From GCA-003244245 sp963822695 (lineage in GTDB: Bacteria > Actinomycetota > Actinomycetes > Mycobacteriales > Pseudonocardiaceae): a DNA stretch of 64,000 nucleotides. The position numbers were made by a program, and so were the translations under genes. The first letter of the stretch is position 1. The number at the start of each line of letters is the position of its first letter. The DNA is taken from contig CAWGJH010000008.1 of assembly GCA_963822695.1 (NCBI GenBank), forward strand, positions 1 through 64,000. Direction: 5' to 3'. The notes beneath the pieces are model-generated. The model was not told where the DNA came from and made no database searches. It worked only from the letters and a program-made list of their open reading frames with translations. Positions 27,476-35,244 of the stretch are shown one piece after another.

Positions 27476-28341
27476 CTCCCAGCACCGCACCGCAGGAGCC
27501 CGCCGCCCCCGCTGGGGATGGCGGGCTCCTGCGCTACCGGCTGGATATCAGCTACGACGGATCCGGCTTTTCCGGATGGGCCCGCCAGCCTGGACGACGC
27601 ACTGTCCAGGGAGTTCTTGAGCATGCGCTGGAGACCGTGACCCGGATCCAGGCCCCCCTCACCGTCGCGGGCCGCACTGATACCGGCGTGCACGCCACCG
27701 GGCAGGTCGCGCACATCGATGTGCCGCCCGGCGCGCTGCCGCCTGATCAGCTTGCCCACCGGCTGGCTCGGTTGCTGCCACCGGATCTCCGGGTGCCGGT
27801 GGTGCGGCAGGTGCCACGCACCTTCGACGCTCGTTTCTCCGCGCTGCGGCGGCACTATCGGTACCGGGTCTGCGATGCGCCGTGGGGGGTCGATCCGCTG
27901 CGCCGGTACGACACACTGGGTTACCACCGTCGGCTCGACGGCGCCGCGATGAATGCGGCGAGCACGCTGTTACTCGGCGAGCACGACTTCGCCGCGTTCT
28001 GCCGCCGCCGGGAGGGCGCGAGCACGGTGCGCGGACTGGAGCGGCTGGAGTGGACCCGCGCTGAACCGCACCTGCTCGTCGCGCACGTCGCGGCGGACGC
28101 GTTCTGCCACTCGATGGTGCGCAGCCTGGTCGGTGCCCTGCTGGCGGTGGGGGAGGGTCGGCGCCCCCCGGACTGGCCCGCCGGCCTGCTGCGCCACACC
28201 GCCCGCGCCAACGACGTGACGGTAGCGCCCGCGCACGGTCTCGCGCTGATCGGCGTGGACTACCCCGATGACGACCAACTGGCTGCCCGCGCCGAGCAGA
28301 CCCGCGTGTTGCGCCGCCCGATTGACCTCACCCATGCGTAG
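27472..28341 (+). CDS. truA: tRNA pseudouridine synthase A
   Basis: 289 residues if started at CTG 27472. The TruA core is certain: LDISYDGSGFSGWARQPGRRTVQG, catalytic Asp in AGRTDTGVHATGQVAH, and RALRRHYRYRV-type segments; it modifies U38-40 in tRNA anticodon arms. The frame is open from 27463 and has no ATG, GTG or TTG before the core. The best start is CTG, overlapping the rplQ stop as CTGA, with GAGGG six bases upstream; mature cores of relatives also carry a 15-30 residue leader. A later CTG (27529) is the alternative. Confidence 0.85.
   Translation: MTPSTAPQEPAAPAGDGGLLRYRLDISYDGSGFSGWARQPGRRTVQGVLEHALETVTRIQAPLTVAGRTDTGVHATGQVAHIDVPPGALPPDQLAHRLARLLPPDLRVPVVRQVPRTFDARFSALRRHYRYRVCDAPWGVDPLRRYDTLGYHRRLDGAAMNAASTLLLGEHDFAAFCRRREGASTVRGLERLEWTRAEPHLLVAHVAADAFCHSMVRSLVGALLAVGEGRRPPDWPAGLLRHTARANDVTVAPAHGLALIGVDYPDDDQLAARAEQTRVLRRPIDLTHA
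27494..27530 (+). terminator. Strong hairpin at the rplQ-truA junction
   Basis: AGGAGCCCGCC and GGCGGGCTCCT pair over 11 bp, enclosing a smaller CCCC/GGGG stem. It lies at the 5' end of the truA frame, where it would act as partial terminator of the ribosomal operon or mask early truA codons. Confidence 0.55.
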
Positions 28342-28370
28342 GGGCCCGCGAGAACCAGCCACTGAAGAAC

Positions 28371-28432
28371 GTGTACAAGCATCCATGAGACCCTTCGCGG
28401 ACGGGTTGGAAGGTGCACAAGCATCCATGAGA
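28371..28432. repeat. 42-base periodic repeat, two units (inverted relative to 14003)
   Basis: Units GTGTACAAGCATCCATGAGA (28371-28390) and GTGCACAAGCATCCATGAGA (28413-28432), 42 bases apart, are the reverse complement of those at 14003-14106; the spacer between them also matches. It lies just after truA and before a convergent pseudogene. Confidence 0.85.
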
Positions 28433-28610
28433 CGGTGGACCCCCACTCTGGTTGCGCCGAGCTGACCAGCGCGCGGTGGTGCCAGTCAGTCGCACGTCGA
28501 TGGGACGGCTGGGCTTTGAGCTGGGCCGGGCGCCGAGCTTCCGCTGTGGGCGGGCAACCTCCCCGATTCCGATCAGCAGTTCGCCGTCCGGGTGGGCCTG
28601 TACTGCTGGC
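28433..28610. other. Short gap, no gene seen
   Basis: Between the repeat and the EspG pseudogene I see no coding or regulatory signal that I can defend. Confidence 0.4.
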
Positions 28611-29389
28611 TCAGCGGGTCATACGGTCGAGCAGCTCGTGTACCTGGGTGGCCAATCGGGCGCTGTCGGCGGGGGACACGGTGAGGTGTGTACCTCCGTC
28701 TGCTGCCGGCAGCACTCGAGCGGTCCAGCGACCGGCTTCGGTGTCGAACCACTCCACTGGCCGGGAGCGGTGCCGCTTGCCGGTTCGGTCCCGCCCATTC
28801 GCGACGATCTGACCGCCGCGCAGCCGGGGCTTCGCCAGCACCGCTTGCAGTGCACGGTACTGCTGCTGAAAGTGTCCTGATGTCGCAGGCGAGGTGCCGT
28901 AGACGCTCGTTGTCACGCTGGGCGCTGACGGCACCAGGAGCTCCCGGGGCAGGCTGATCGACTGGCCGGGGGCGGCGTCCGCCGCGGGCAACTGCCGATG
29001 AGTACCGGCAGCAGCGAGGCACCCCCACATGGCATCAGCCGCAGGCTTGTCCCGTGGAGGAGGGCGATGAGTCCCCACTCGGTGTAGCGCGCCGCCACGG
29101 CGCGATCCGGCTCCGCCTGGTGCGGCGCGGAGAGCCATTGCATATCCACCCAGACCGGGGCGCGGGCCAGGAGAGTCAAGGCGTCGGCCAGTTCGGGTTC
29201 CAGACGTTCGCCCCGTGCCAGCCCACCGGCACCGAGCTGCTGGTATACCCGCTGACGGAGGTGGGCGCGCTCCTCGTAGGTCCGGCCGTGGCTGCGGATC
29301 CGCAGCGGGTATACCTGCTCGTCCAAGCCGAGGTCGGCCCCGCGGATGTCGTACTGCTCCAGGGTGAGCGTGATGTCCCGGGTCACCAT
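28611..29389 (-). pseudogene. Frameshifted EspG-like ESX chaperone copy
   Basis: Reading from ATG 29389 the protein matches the intact EspG-like gene at 41413-42189 almost residue for residue (DITLTLEQYDIRGADL, RTYEERAHLRQRVYQQLGA) up to LLPVLIG. There one base is missing near 29000, and the match resumes in the next frame (RQLPAADAAPGQSISLPREL ... RLRGGQIVANGRDRTGKRH) to the end. Translation of the intact frame would stop or read nonsense. It is a recent duplicate in decay, or carries a single sequencing error; the neighbouring duplicate is also broken. Confidence 0.8.
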
Positions 29390-29394
29390 GCTCC

Positions 29395-30180
29395 TCAGTA
29401 GTGGTACTCGGGCGGGTCCTCGCCGATGACGGGGGCGCCACACGGCGGCCGTCGCCCCAGATGTCCTCGGTCTCGATCAGGTAGCTGGGGCGCCGGTGCT
29501 CGGTGTCCTCGCCCTGCCCGCGGCCGGTCCCGGCCATCGGGGCGAACCTGCTCCCGGCTCCAGCGGCGTGACTGGCCAGGCCTGCGGTGCCTCGACTGGC
29601 TCCGGAGGCGCCCACCGAACCGACTCCACCACGCCCCAGTGAGTTCGAGGTGGGGTTCGGGCCGAGGCTCGAGGTACCCAGACCGCTTGAGCCGCGCGGG
29701 CCGAACCTCACGCCAGCACTGGATCCTCGCCCACCCGACCCGGCTCCGCCGATGACCGCAGCAGCAGCGGCAGGCAGGAAGCTCGGTCCACCCGGCTCCC
29801 CGCCACTTCCTCCAGCCGAGACGCCGCCGCCCGGGATCCCTGGGGCGTGTAACACCGACTCCCGGGGTGGACGACAGTGCTCCGCCGCTCCCGTGCCCAG
29901 CTAACTGGTTACCCACAGCTACCTGGTTACCCACAGCGGTCGGTGGACCCCCACCACCAACGGCGGGAGCACCCCTGGGCGCGCTGCCTCCAGCTCCACC
30001 CACCGGAGCTCCACCCACCTGGGGGACCACCCCACCGGCCCGGCCGCCCGGCATCGGGCCACCGGGAGTGCGCCCGGTGGCTCCGTCGCCGAACCTCGGC
30101 GGCGGCGAACATGCCCTGTTGCGCCGCCGCCAGGAAGGCGCCGCCTCCCCCCGCCGTCTGCGTCCTCACCCCAAGCATTG
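29395..30180 (-). pseudogene. Fused remnant of an ESX accessory gene and a PPE-like gene
   Basis: The left part matches the C-terminal half of the PPE-like protein at 42198-43514, including the closing RRPSYLIETEDIWGDGRRVAPP and IGEDPPEYHY, but split over two frames. The right end (about 30100-30180, AFLAAAQQGMFAA) matches the N-terminus of the gene at 44065-44436, and similarity continues through its upstream DNA to about 30215. So the lipoprotein gene, most of the small gene and the helical half of the PPE-like gene were deleted between them. Gly/Pro-rich low-complexity DNA probably served as the recombination site. Confidence 0.7.
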
Positions 30181-30340
30181 TTCGTGCTCGACCGTGCTCA
30201 CAGCGTCACGATCGCGGCCATCTTGTCAGACGCGCGAACGGGATAGTCATCCCCGTTGCCTCATCGGCCCACCGTCTTGGGGGCGGCGTCTCGTCCGACT
30301 CCGGGAGCTGACGCCGAATTCAGGTTCTCGAGTAGATCGA

Positions 30341-30721
30341 TTACACGGTATACAGGGCCAGCTTGCTGTGCAGGCTCGATGCGAGGTGCTGGAGGTCCTG
30401 TGGGTCGCTGGTGACCACCAGAGCGTCCAGCCGCAGGGCGGTGACCACCACCAGCCCGTCGATGACGTCGGAAGTACCCGCGCGGCCGCAGATCGCGCCC
30501 GCTGCCTCGCCGAGTTCCTCGGTGTCCGGCGTCACCTGGCAGCCCCGCAGTAGCCGGGAAAGGTTCGCGTGGGGTGTGCCGCGCCATGCTTGGGCCAGGA
30601 CCATGACCGGGACAACCGGGCGGATTCCGCCAGCGAGGCTTTGCTCATGCAACGCCCACAGGTCGCGGTGACGCCGTTCGGCAGCCAGCAGTGCGCCGGT
30701 GTCGTAGACGAGTCCTGACAC
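30341..30721 (-). CDS. PIN-domain toxin, VapC type
   Basis: 126 residues from GTG 30721. PIN nuclease acidic residues are at VYDTGALLAAE, in the VIDGLVVVTAL region and in VVTSDPQDL. It starts on the base after the antitoxin stop (TAG GTG). VapC toxins cleave tRNA or rRNA; the target here is unknown. Confidence 0.85.
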   Translation of the reverse strand: MSGLVYDTGALLAAERRHRDLWALHEQSLAGGIRPVVPVMVLAQAWRGTPHANLSRLLRGCQVTPDTEELGEAAGAICGRAGTSDVIDGLVVVTALRLDALVVTSDPQDLQHLASSLHSKLALYTV

Positions 30722-30991
30722 CTAGCCGGCGGCCCGTTGTGGTGGGATAATCCCGGCGTTGATCAGCACCTGACGTGCCACGGCCCGCTCCGCGTCGCTC
30801 AGGGCGCCATTCTCAGCCTCATACTCCGCTACTGCGGCCAACCCATCGGCGATCGCGGCCTGCTCCGCAGCGGCGCGCTCGGCGGCCCGGGCGAGCCATA
30901 CGGAGACCGGCACCCCAGCGGCCTCCGCGGCAGCGCGGATCGCGTTCTCCACCCCAGGGGGAACCGAAATCGACAGTCTGCGCACACCCAC
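30722..30991 (-). CDS. Ribbon-helix-helix antitoxin, VapB type
   Basis: 89 residues from GTG 30991. The N-terminus RRLSISVPPGVENAIRAAAEAAGVPVSVWLARA is an RHH/CopG-like fold; the Ala/Glu-rich C-terminal helix would wrap the toxin. The near-palindromic ATTACTAGAGTAAC about 25 bases upstream is a candidate operator for autorepression. Confidence 0.82.
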   Translation of the reverse strand: MGVRRLSISVPPGVENAIRAAAEAAGVPVSVWLARAAERAAAEQAAIADGLAAVAEYEAENGALSDAERAVARQVLINAGIIPPQRAAG

Positions 30992-31347
30992 GCAGAGAGA
31001 CTATCACAAGTATTACTAGAGTAACACGAACTCTTCGTATTTCGATCCAGCCCTGCGGGGGAGGTGATCGATGGGGCGGAGCCTTGTCCAGCTTGCTCAC
31101 GGGCAGGGCGACCTCGATCTCTCCAGGGTCAAGGGTGTGCAGGAAGCGCTGGGCGACGGCAGCGTGGCCCCGTGCTCTCACCAGCCGACTCGTCGCGGGC
31201 GGCGACGCAGCGGCACTGCCATTACCCGTCTGAATCGGCCCGAAGGTCACCTCAATGAAGGCCGATCGCCACCAGCGCGGCTTCACTCCCGAGGTGCATG
31301 CTCACAGCGTCGCTCGTCGCGGCCACTGTAACTAAAGGAGACATGCA
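30992..31347. other. Gap with an unrecognised leftward frame
   Basis: The first 40 bases hold the VapBC promoter. A minus-strand frame starting at 31286 (MKPRWWRSAFIEVTFGPIQTG) is open for about 90 codons before running into the VapB region; I do not recognise it and it may be a gene fragment. TAAAGGAG before 31348 is the ribosome site of the next gene. Confidence 0.3.
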
Positions 31348-31599
31348 ATGCTCGAGAAACTAAAGGATGTCCCTCCGGGACTTGAAGCCTTGAAGGCGGT
31401 CGGGAAAATATCGAAGGAAGACTACGAAAAGGTCTTTGAGCTTGATGAGGCCCGACAAAAAGGTCGCCGCATCCGACTCCTCTGCCAGATTGGCCCGGAG
31501 TTTCAGAACGGCGAAGTGGACCCGAACATGGTGGAGACTTGTGAGACCGTCAACGGTCACGCAAATCCGGCCTGGTGCCCCACTGGCCCTGATCAGTAA
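31348..31599 (+). pseudogene. Truncated SpoIIAA-like (STAS) protein
   Basis: Residues 1-52 (MLEKLKDVPPGLEALKAVGK, DYEKVFELDEARQKGRRIRLL) resemble the start of SpoIIAA-like proteins of about 120 residues, with a few residues missing before LDEARQ. After GPEF the similarity ends and the frame runs antisense to the SET gene tail for 50 bases. A good ribosome site (AAAGGAG) remains, so a short peptide may be made, but the fold is incomplete. Confidence 0.5.
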
Positions 31600-31969
31600 C
31601 CTTCCGGCACAGCGGGAACCACAGCTTATTCGTGCCTCCGTCGGTGTAGTCGACGGTGATCTCGCACCCGGGCTCGATGTCACGGAGGGCCACGAAGTCA
31701 ACGACATCCGTCTCGAAGACCTTGCGGTACCGTGCGCAGGGCGAGGCGGAATGGTTGTAGAGACTGCCGTAGCCAAGGACGATCGCCGCCGCTTCCCCGG
31801 CCCAGAAGAAGTAGTAGTTGAACAGATGCGTGCCGTCCAGCAGGGGGCGTTCGGCGGCCGGAACGACCACCACGGGGCATCGTTCGACGGTGTCGCCCGC
31901 CGCGAAGGCGCGGGTGGCAAAGACGCCGCGGCGGTGGATGTCGGAGGAGCGGATCTCCAGCCCGTCCAT
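31550..31969 (-). CDS. SET-domain protein methyltransferase
   Basis: 139 residues from ATG 31969 (GGGAGGG six bases upstream). The compact SET fold is complete: RRGVFATRAFAAGD, then GYGSLYNHSASP (NHS at 72-74) and CEITVDYTDG with the active-site Tyr. SET enzymes methylate lysine using S-adenosylmethionine; the substrate is unknown. The last 20 residues look like added sequence after a rearrangement. It follows the methyltransferase gene by 43 bases, at the end of the eccE transcript. Confidence 0.75.
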   Translation of the reverse strand: MDGLEIRSSDIHRRGVFATRAFAAGDTVERCPVVVVPAAERPLLDGTHLFNYYFFWAGEAAAIVLGYGSLYNHSASPCARYRKVFETDVVDFVALRDIEPGCEITVDYTDGGTNKLWFPLCRKVTDQGQWGTRPDLRDR

Positions 31970-32012
31970 GGAGGACCCTCCCTGCGGACACGAGGCAATA
32001 GATAGATCTTGT

Positions 32013-32921
32013 TCACATCGCGACTGCGCGGTAGAAGCAGGCGGGGTCACCCAGCATCCCCAGGTCGCCTTTCCGGCGGATCCTGTCCCGGTGGTACGGC
32101 GAGAGGTCAGCCACGTGCCCGACGTTGGTGAGCTCCAGTCCGGCTTCGGCGAACTGGCGCGCGAGCAGGGCGTCGGGCACGATCAGCTTGTCGTAGGCGT
32201 GGGCCTCGACGAGGGGTTCGCCGGTCTGGGCGTCCCGCACCTCGGAGGTGCGGTGCAGAATCGACATCGCCGTTCCCGGGACCGGGCTGACCCGCCTGGT
32301 CCTGCGGTCAATGACCGCGATGTCCCCGGCATCACCGTGATAGACCTCCGGCCACTCGGTGGCTCCATCCTGCGCGCCGGGGTCGTATCGGTCGCCCACA
32401 TAGTCAAAGACCAGCACACCGCCGGGAGCCAGGGCTGCCGCCAGCGACGTGATGAACGCCGCATGCCCCTCGACGTCGGTGATGTCCCCCAGGCTGTTCC
32501 CACCCAGGAAGGCGAATTGCACACCCTCGCCCAGCAGGAATTCACCGACGAAGCGGACGTCTCCGTAGTAGACGGAGAGTTTGTCCCGCACCGTCTCGGG
32601 CACGTTCCGCGTTACTCCGGCCGTCAAACTGGCCAGCGACAGATCCACGGCGACCAGATGCTCGACGCCGCGCTCCAGCAAGGGCAGCGCGTGACGCAGA
32701 GTGCCACAACAGGGAAGGTAAGCAAGCTGCGGCATCGGCTGCCCATAGACCCGCCCCGCCACCTCGACCTCAGCTCTACTTAGAGCCGCATCAAAATGGA
32801 TCTCTCCTTCGAGGCGCATCAGCGTCTCATTGTCGTAATGTCTCCCGACCATGCGCAGCAGTTCCAGATCGGTCCGACCATCGCCGACGACCTTGTGCAC
32901 GTTCAATCGCGAAGATTCCAC
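32013..32921 (-). CDS. Class I SAM-dependent methyltransferase
   Basis: 302 residues from GTG 32921 (GAGGGG seven bases upstream; GTG 32927 also possible). A Rossmann methyltransferase core is visible: LAYLPCCGTLRHALPLLERG (motif I with Cys-Cys-Gly in place of the usual Gly-rich loop), LVAVDLSLASL, and LAPGGVLVFDYVGD (motif IV region). The substrate is unknown. It lies in the eccE operon, 31 bases after a gene whose start overlaps eccE, which suggests modification of an ESX component or cargo; that is inference. Confidence 0.75.
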   Translation of the reverse strand: MESSRLNVHKVVGDGRTDLELLRMVGRHYDNETLMRLEGEIHFDAALSRAEVEVAGRVYGQPMPQLAYLPCCGTLRHALPLLERGVEHLVAVDLSLASLTAGVTRNVPETVRDKLSVYYGDVRFVGEFLLGEGVQFAFLGGNSLGDITDVEGHAAFITSLAAALAPGGVLVFDYVGDRYDPGAQDGATEWPEVYHGDAGDIAVIDRRTRRVSPVPGTAMSILHRTSEVRDAQTGEPLVEAHAYDKLIVPDALLARQFAEAGLELTNVGHVADLSPYHRDRIRRKGDLGMLGDPACFYRAVAM

Positions 32922-32952
32922 GGACACACCCCTCACCGGCTCACCGCCTGCA

Positions 32953-33675
32953 TCAGTCTCCCCGGCGCACCGGCCCGAGGATCTCCCGCTCCGCGGGTGT
33001 GGTGACCAGCCGCAGCGGCAGCCACAGGTTCGGGCCCAACGCCACCACGCCATCGTCGGTCAACGCCGCCAGCTGCTGGGCCATCGGCGTAGGGAGTCGC
33101 CACATCCTGGCGGCCAGCTGTGCCTGGCCAACCGGGAGTCGCTGGAGCAGTACCAGGTCGGCGTTGATGGCGGTGTCTTCGGCCTGCGGGTGCAGGTAGG
33201 GCAGCACGTACAGGGTGCTCTGCCACGGTGAGCGTGGCGGGAACAGTTCCTGCGGCACCGCTCCGCCGTCGTGCACGACCAGCAAGGGAGCGTCCTCTGA
33301 GGCTCGCGGCAGCTCGACGGGTGCGAGCTGGCGCACCTGCATCAGCGGGGCGGGACGGCCGTCCGGGCCCTCACCAGCGGCTTGAACGAGTTGCTGCCAG
33401 GCAGCGGGTCGACCGGTGGCGACGACCACCCAGGCGCCGGTGGCCATCGCGCGCAGGGCAACCTGACGGGCCAGGTAAAGCCCACCGACGAGGACCAGCC
33501 GGGTCGGCAGCGGGCGCAGCACCGACACGCTCAGCGGCTCGTCCCGCGGGCCGCAACCCAGGATCATGCCCCCGCGGTCGGTCGAAGGGCTGATCGCGTC
33601 GAGCAGTCCGGGTGTGACCAGGAACTCCGGCGCCACCGCACTCCCTCTGGCTGGGTCACCAAGGGTTCTGCTCAT
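32953..33675 (-). CDS. ESX-locus protein of unknown function
   Basis: 240 residues from ATG 33675, overlapping the eccE stop as ATGA. No membrane helix. It contains alternating strands and helices (RLVLVGGLYLARQVALRAMATGAWVVV, LLVVHDGG, LVLLQRLP), as in a Rossmann-like or inactive NTPase fold, but without a P-loop. Tight coupling to eccE suggests a cytoplasmic partner of the secretion apparatus. Not recognised as a named family. Confidence 0.65.
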   Translation of the reverse strand: MSRTLGDPARGSAVAPEFLVTPGLLDAISPSTDRGGMILGCGPRDEPLSVSVLRPLPTRLVLVGGLYLARQVALRAMATGAWVVVATGRPAAWQQLVQAAGEGPDGRPAPLMQVRQLAPVELPRASEDAPLLVVHDGGAVPQELFPPRSPWQSTLYVLPYLHPQAEDTAINADLVLLQRLPVGQAQLAARMWRLPTPMAQQLAALTDDGVVALGPNLWLPLRLVTTPAEREILGPVRRGD

Positions 33676-34928
33676 GTGGGCGCCCCACAGGGCAGCGTCG
33701 CGGCCAGACCAGCGACCTGCAGCCCGTGTAGCGGGCTGAGCACCACCCCGAGCCGTTGCGAAACGGCCTGCAGCCGGAGCTCGGCCGCCTCAAGTTCCCC
33801 AGGGTTGCGAGCGCTGACCCGCACCAGACCCCGCAGCCCGACCTCGGCGCCGTCCTCACCAGGTGACAGCGCCAGCGCGACAGTTGCGGACAGCGCGCGC
33901 ACGCCGGTCAACGCGTTGAGGTTGCGCGCGGCACCCCGGGCCCCCCAATCGCTGATCACGTAGCTGGCATGCCCCACCCCGGCGGCGGTGACCGCCGCCC
34001 ACCCTTCACTCAGTGCCACCGGTCCTCCCGTGCCGGCTACCGCGGACAGCTCCGCGGCGGAGATCCCGGCGCGCAACAACTGGTCGGCATCCAGCGGCCG
34101 GGTCGGCATTCCCCGGGATTCCAGCGCGCTGCGCACCCGGGACAGCGCACCGATCAGTGCCCGGTGGCAGCCCATCACCCCACCACCACGTTCGGCCACC
34201 GCGGTCGGGCAGCGGCGGGGGTCCAACCGCACCGCGACCCAGGTGGTGCGGCGGGCGGCCGCCGGCAGCGGACCCAATATCTCCAGGTAGGAGCGCAGTG
34301 CGGGGGACGATGATGGCAGGGCTGTGCTGCCCGGGTAGCAATGCCAGATCACCTGGATCGCGTCCAGCACCACACCGCGGTGTTCCAGGCAGGGGGCGAG
34401 CGCGCTGAGCGGCAGGCTGGGGCTGCCGCCGACGGGGATGATCATCGATGGTGCGGCGTCCACCTCGAGCACGGCGGTCCAGGTGCCCTGGTGCCACACT
34501 AGGGCGAGTGGCTCACGGTGATGGTCGGTGCCGTGCGCGATGCTCAGGTCCGGTAGCAGGAGACGAAGCAGGGCGACCCGGGGATCGTCGGAACCCACGA
34601 CCGGCTGCGGCGAGGTTGACGGACCGCCGGCTGCCACTGGGTCCGGACCGGTGACGCTACGGCTGTGGGAGCGGATCAGGTAGCGAGCGGTGAGCTGGAC
34701 CCACCGCACCAGCCAATGGCCGTGCCAGCGCCCCAGCGCCAGTGGCACCGAGATCAGCAGCACCCCCAGCGCAGCCCACCACAGGGCGGTGTGCACGGCG
34801 AGCAGCGCCAGACCGAGGGCGAGTCCTCCTTCCAGCACGATCAGGTTGACGATGGGCAGGGAGCCTAAGCGTGAACCCGTCGAGCGCGGCCGGGCAGCCA
34901 CTCCGGAGCGCGGTGCTGCGGTGGTCAT
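33672..34928 (-). CDS. eccE: Type VII secretion protein EccE
   Basis: 418 residues from ATG 34928 (GGAGGCG upstream). Two adjacent membrane helices (about 22-62, LPIVNLIVLEGGLALGLALLAVHTALWWAALGVLLI) are followed by a large cytoplasmic domain containing LVWHQGTWTAVLEVD and HYVISDWG-like segments, the layout of EccE. EccE is the peripheral subunit of the ESX membrane complex. Its presence is of note because mycobacterial ESX-4 lacks it. The gene heads a four-gene leftward operon. Confidence 0.85.
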   Translation of the reverse strand: MTTAAPRSGVAARPRSTGSRLGSLPIVNLIVLEGGLALGLALLAVHTALWWAALGVLLISVPLALGRWHGHWLVRWVQLTARYLIRSHSRSVTGPDPVAAGGPSTSPQPVVGSDDPRVALLRLLLPDLSIAHGTDHHREPLALVWHQGTWTAVLEVDAAPSMIIPVGGSPSLPLSALAPCLEHRGVVLDAIQVIWHCYPGSTALPSSSPALRSYLEILGPLPAAARRTTWVAVRLDPRRCPTAVAERGGGVMGCHRALIGALSRVRSALESRGMPTRPLDADQLLRAGISAAELSAVAGTGGPVALSEGWAAVTAAGVGHASYVISDWGARGAARNLNALTGVRALSATVALALSPGEDGAEVGLRGLVRVSARNPGELEAAELRLQAVSQRLGVVLSPLHGLQVAGLAATLPCGAPT

Positions 34929-35043
34929 ATCTGCGCCTCCGCTGGAGAGGATGGACGTGGCGGTCCGCCGATGGCGCTTCGCTATCGTGGCGCACCGTAC
35001 AGTCCAGGACCGTAGCGCCTCGGGAAGGGCGGCAAGGCACCCG

Positions 35044-35238
35044 ATGTCCACCAATCCGACCACCACGTCGCAGGTGCAGGCCTACCGCTTCGTGCTCCGC
35101 AGGATGGAGTCGGCACTGGTCCGCAAGGACGCGGTGATGCTGCACGAGCCGATGCGCCACCACGTGCGGGCGATGGCGATCGGTCTGGTCCTGGGCATGC
35201 TGGGGTTGGCGGCGTTCCTCGTGATCGGCAAGTTGTGA
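35044..35238 (+). pseudogene. eccB: Truncated EccB: N-terminal anchor only
   Basis: 64 residues from ATG 35044 (AAGG six bases upstream). The N-terminus TTTSQVQAYRFVLRRMESALVRKDAVMLHEPM followed by one membrane helix matches the cytoplasmic and transmembrane start of EccB. Full EccB is near 450-500 residues, with a large extracytoplasmic repeat domain. Here the frame stops (TGA 35236) two residues after the helix, seven bases from the end of mycP. Either the gene is deleted, or a minimal EccB is made. A full EccB may exist elsewhere. Confidence 0.75.
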
Positions 35239-35244
35239 TCGATC

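Noticed and set aside
28611..29855. 414-codon minus frame read as one protein
   Set aside because: It joins parts of two different duplicated genes only because of frameshifts; each part matches a separate intact gene at 41-43 kb.
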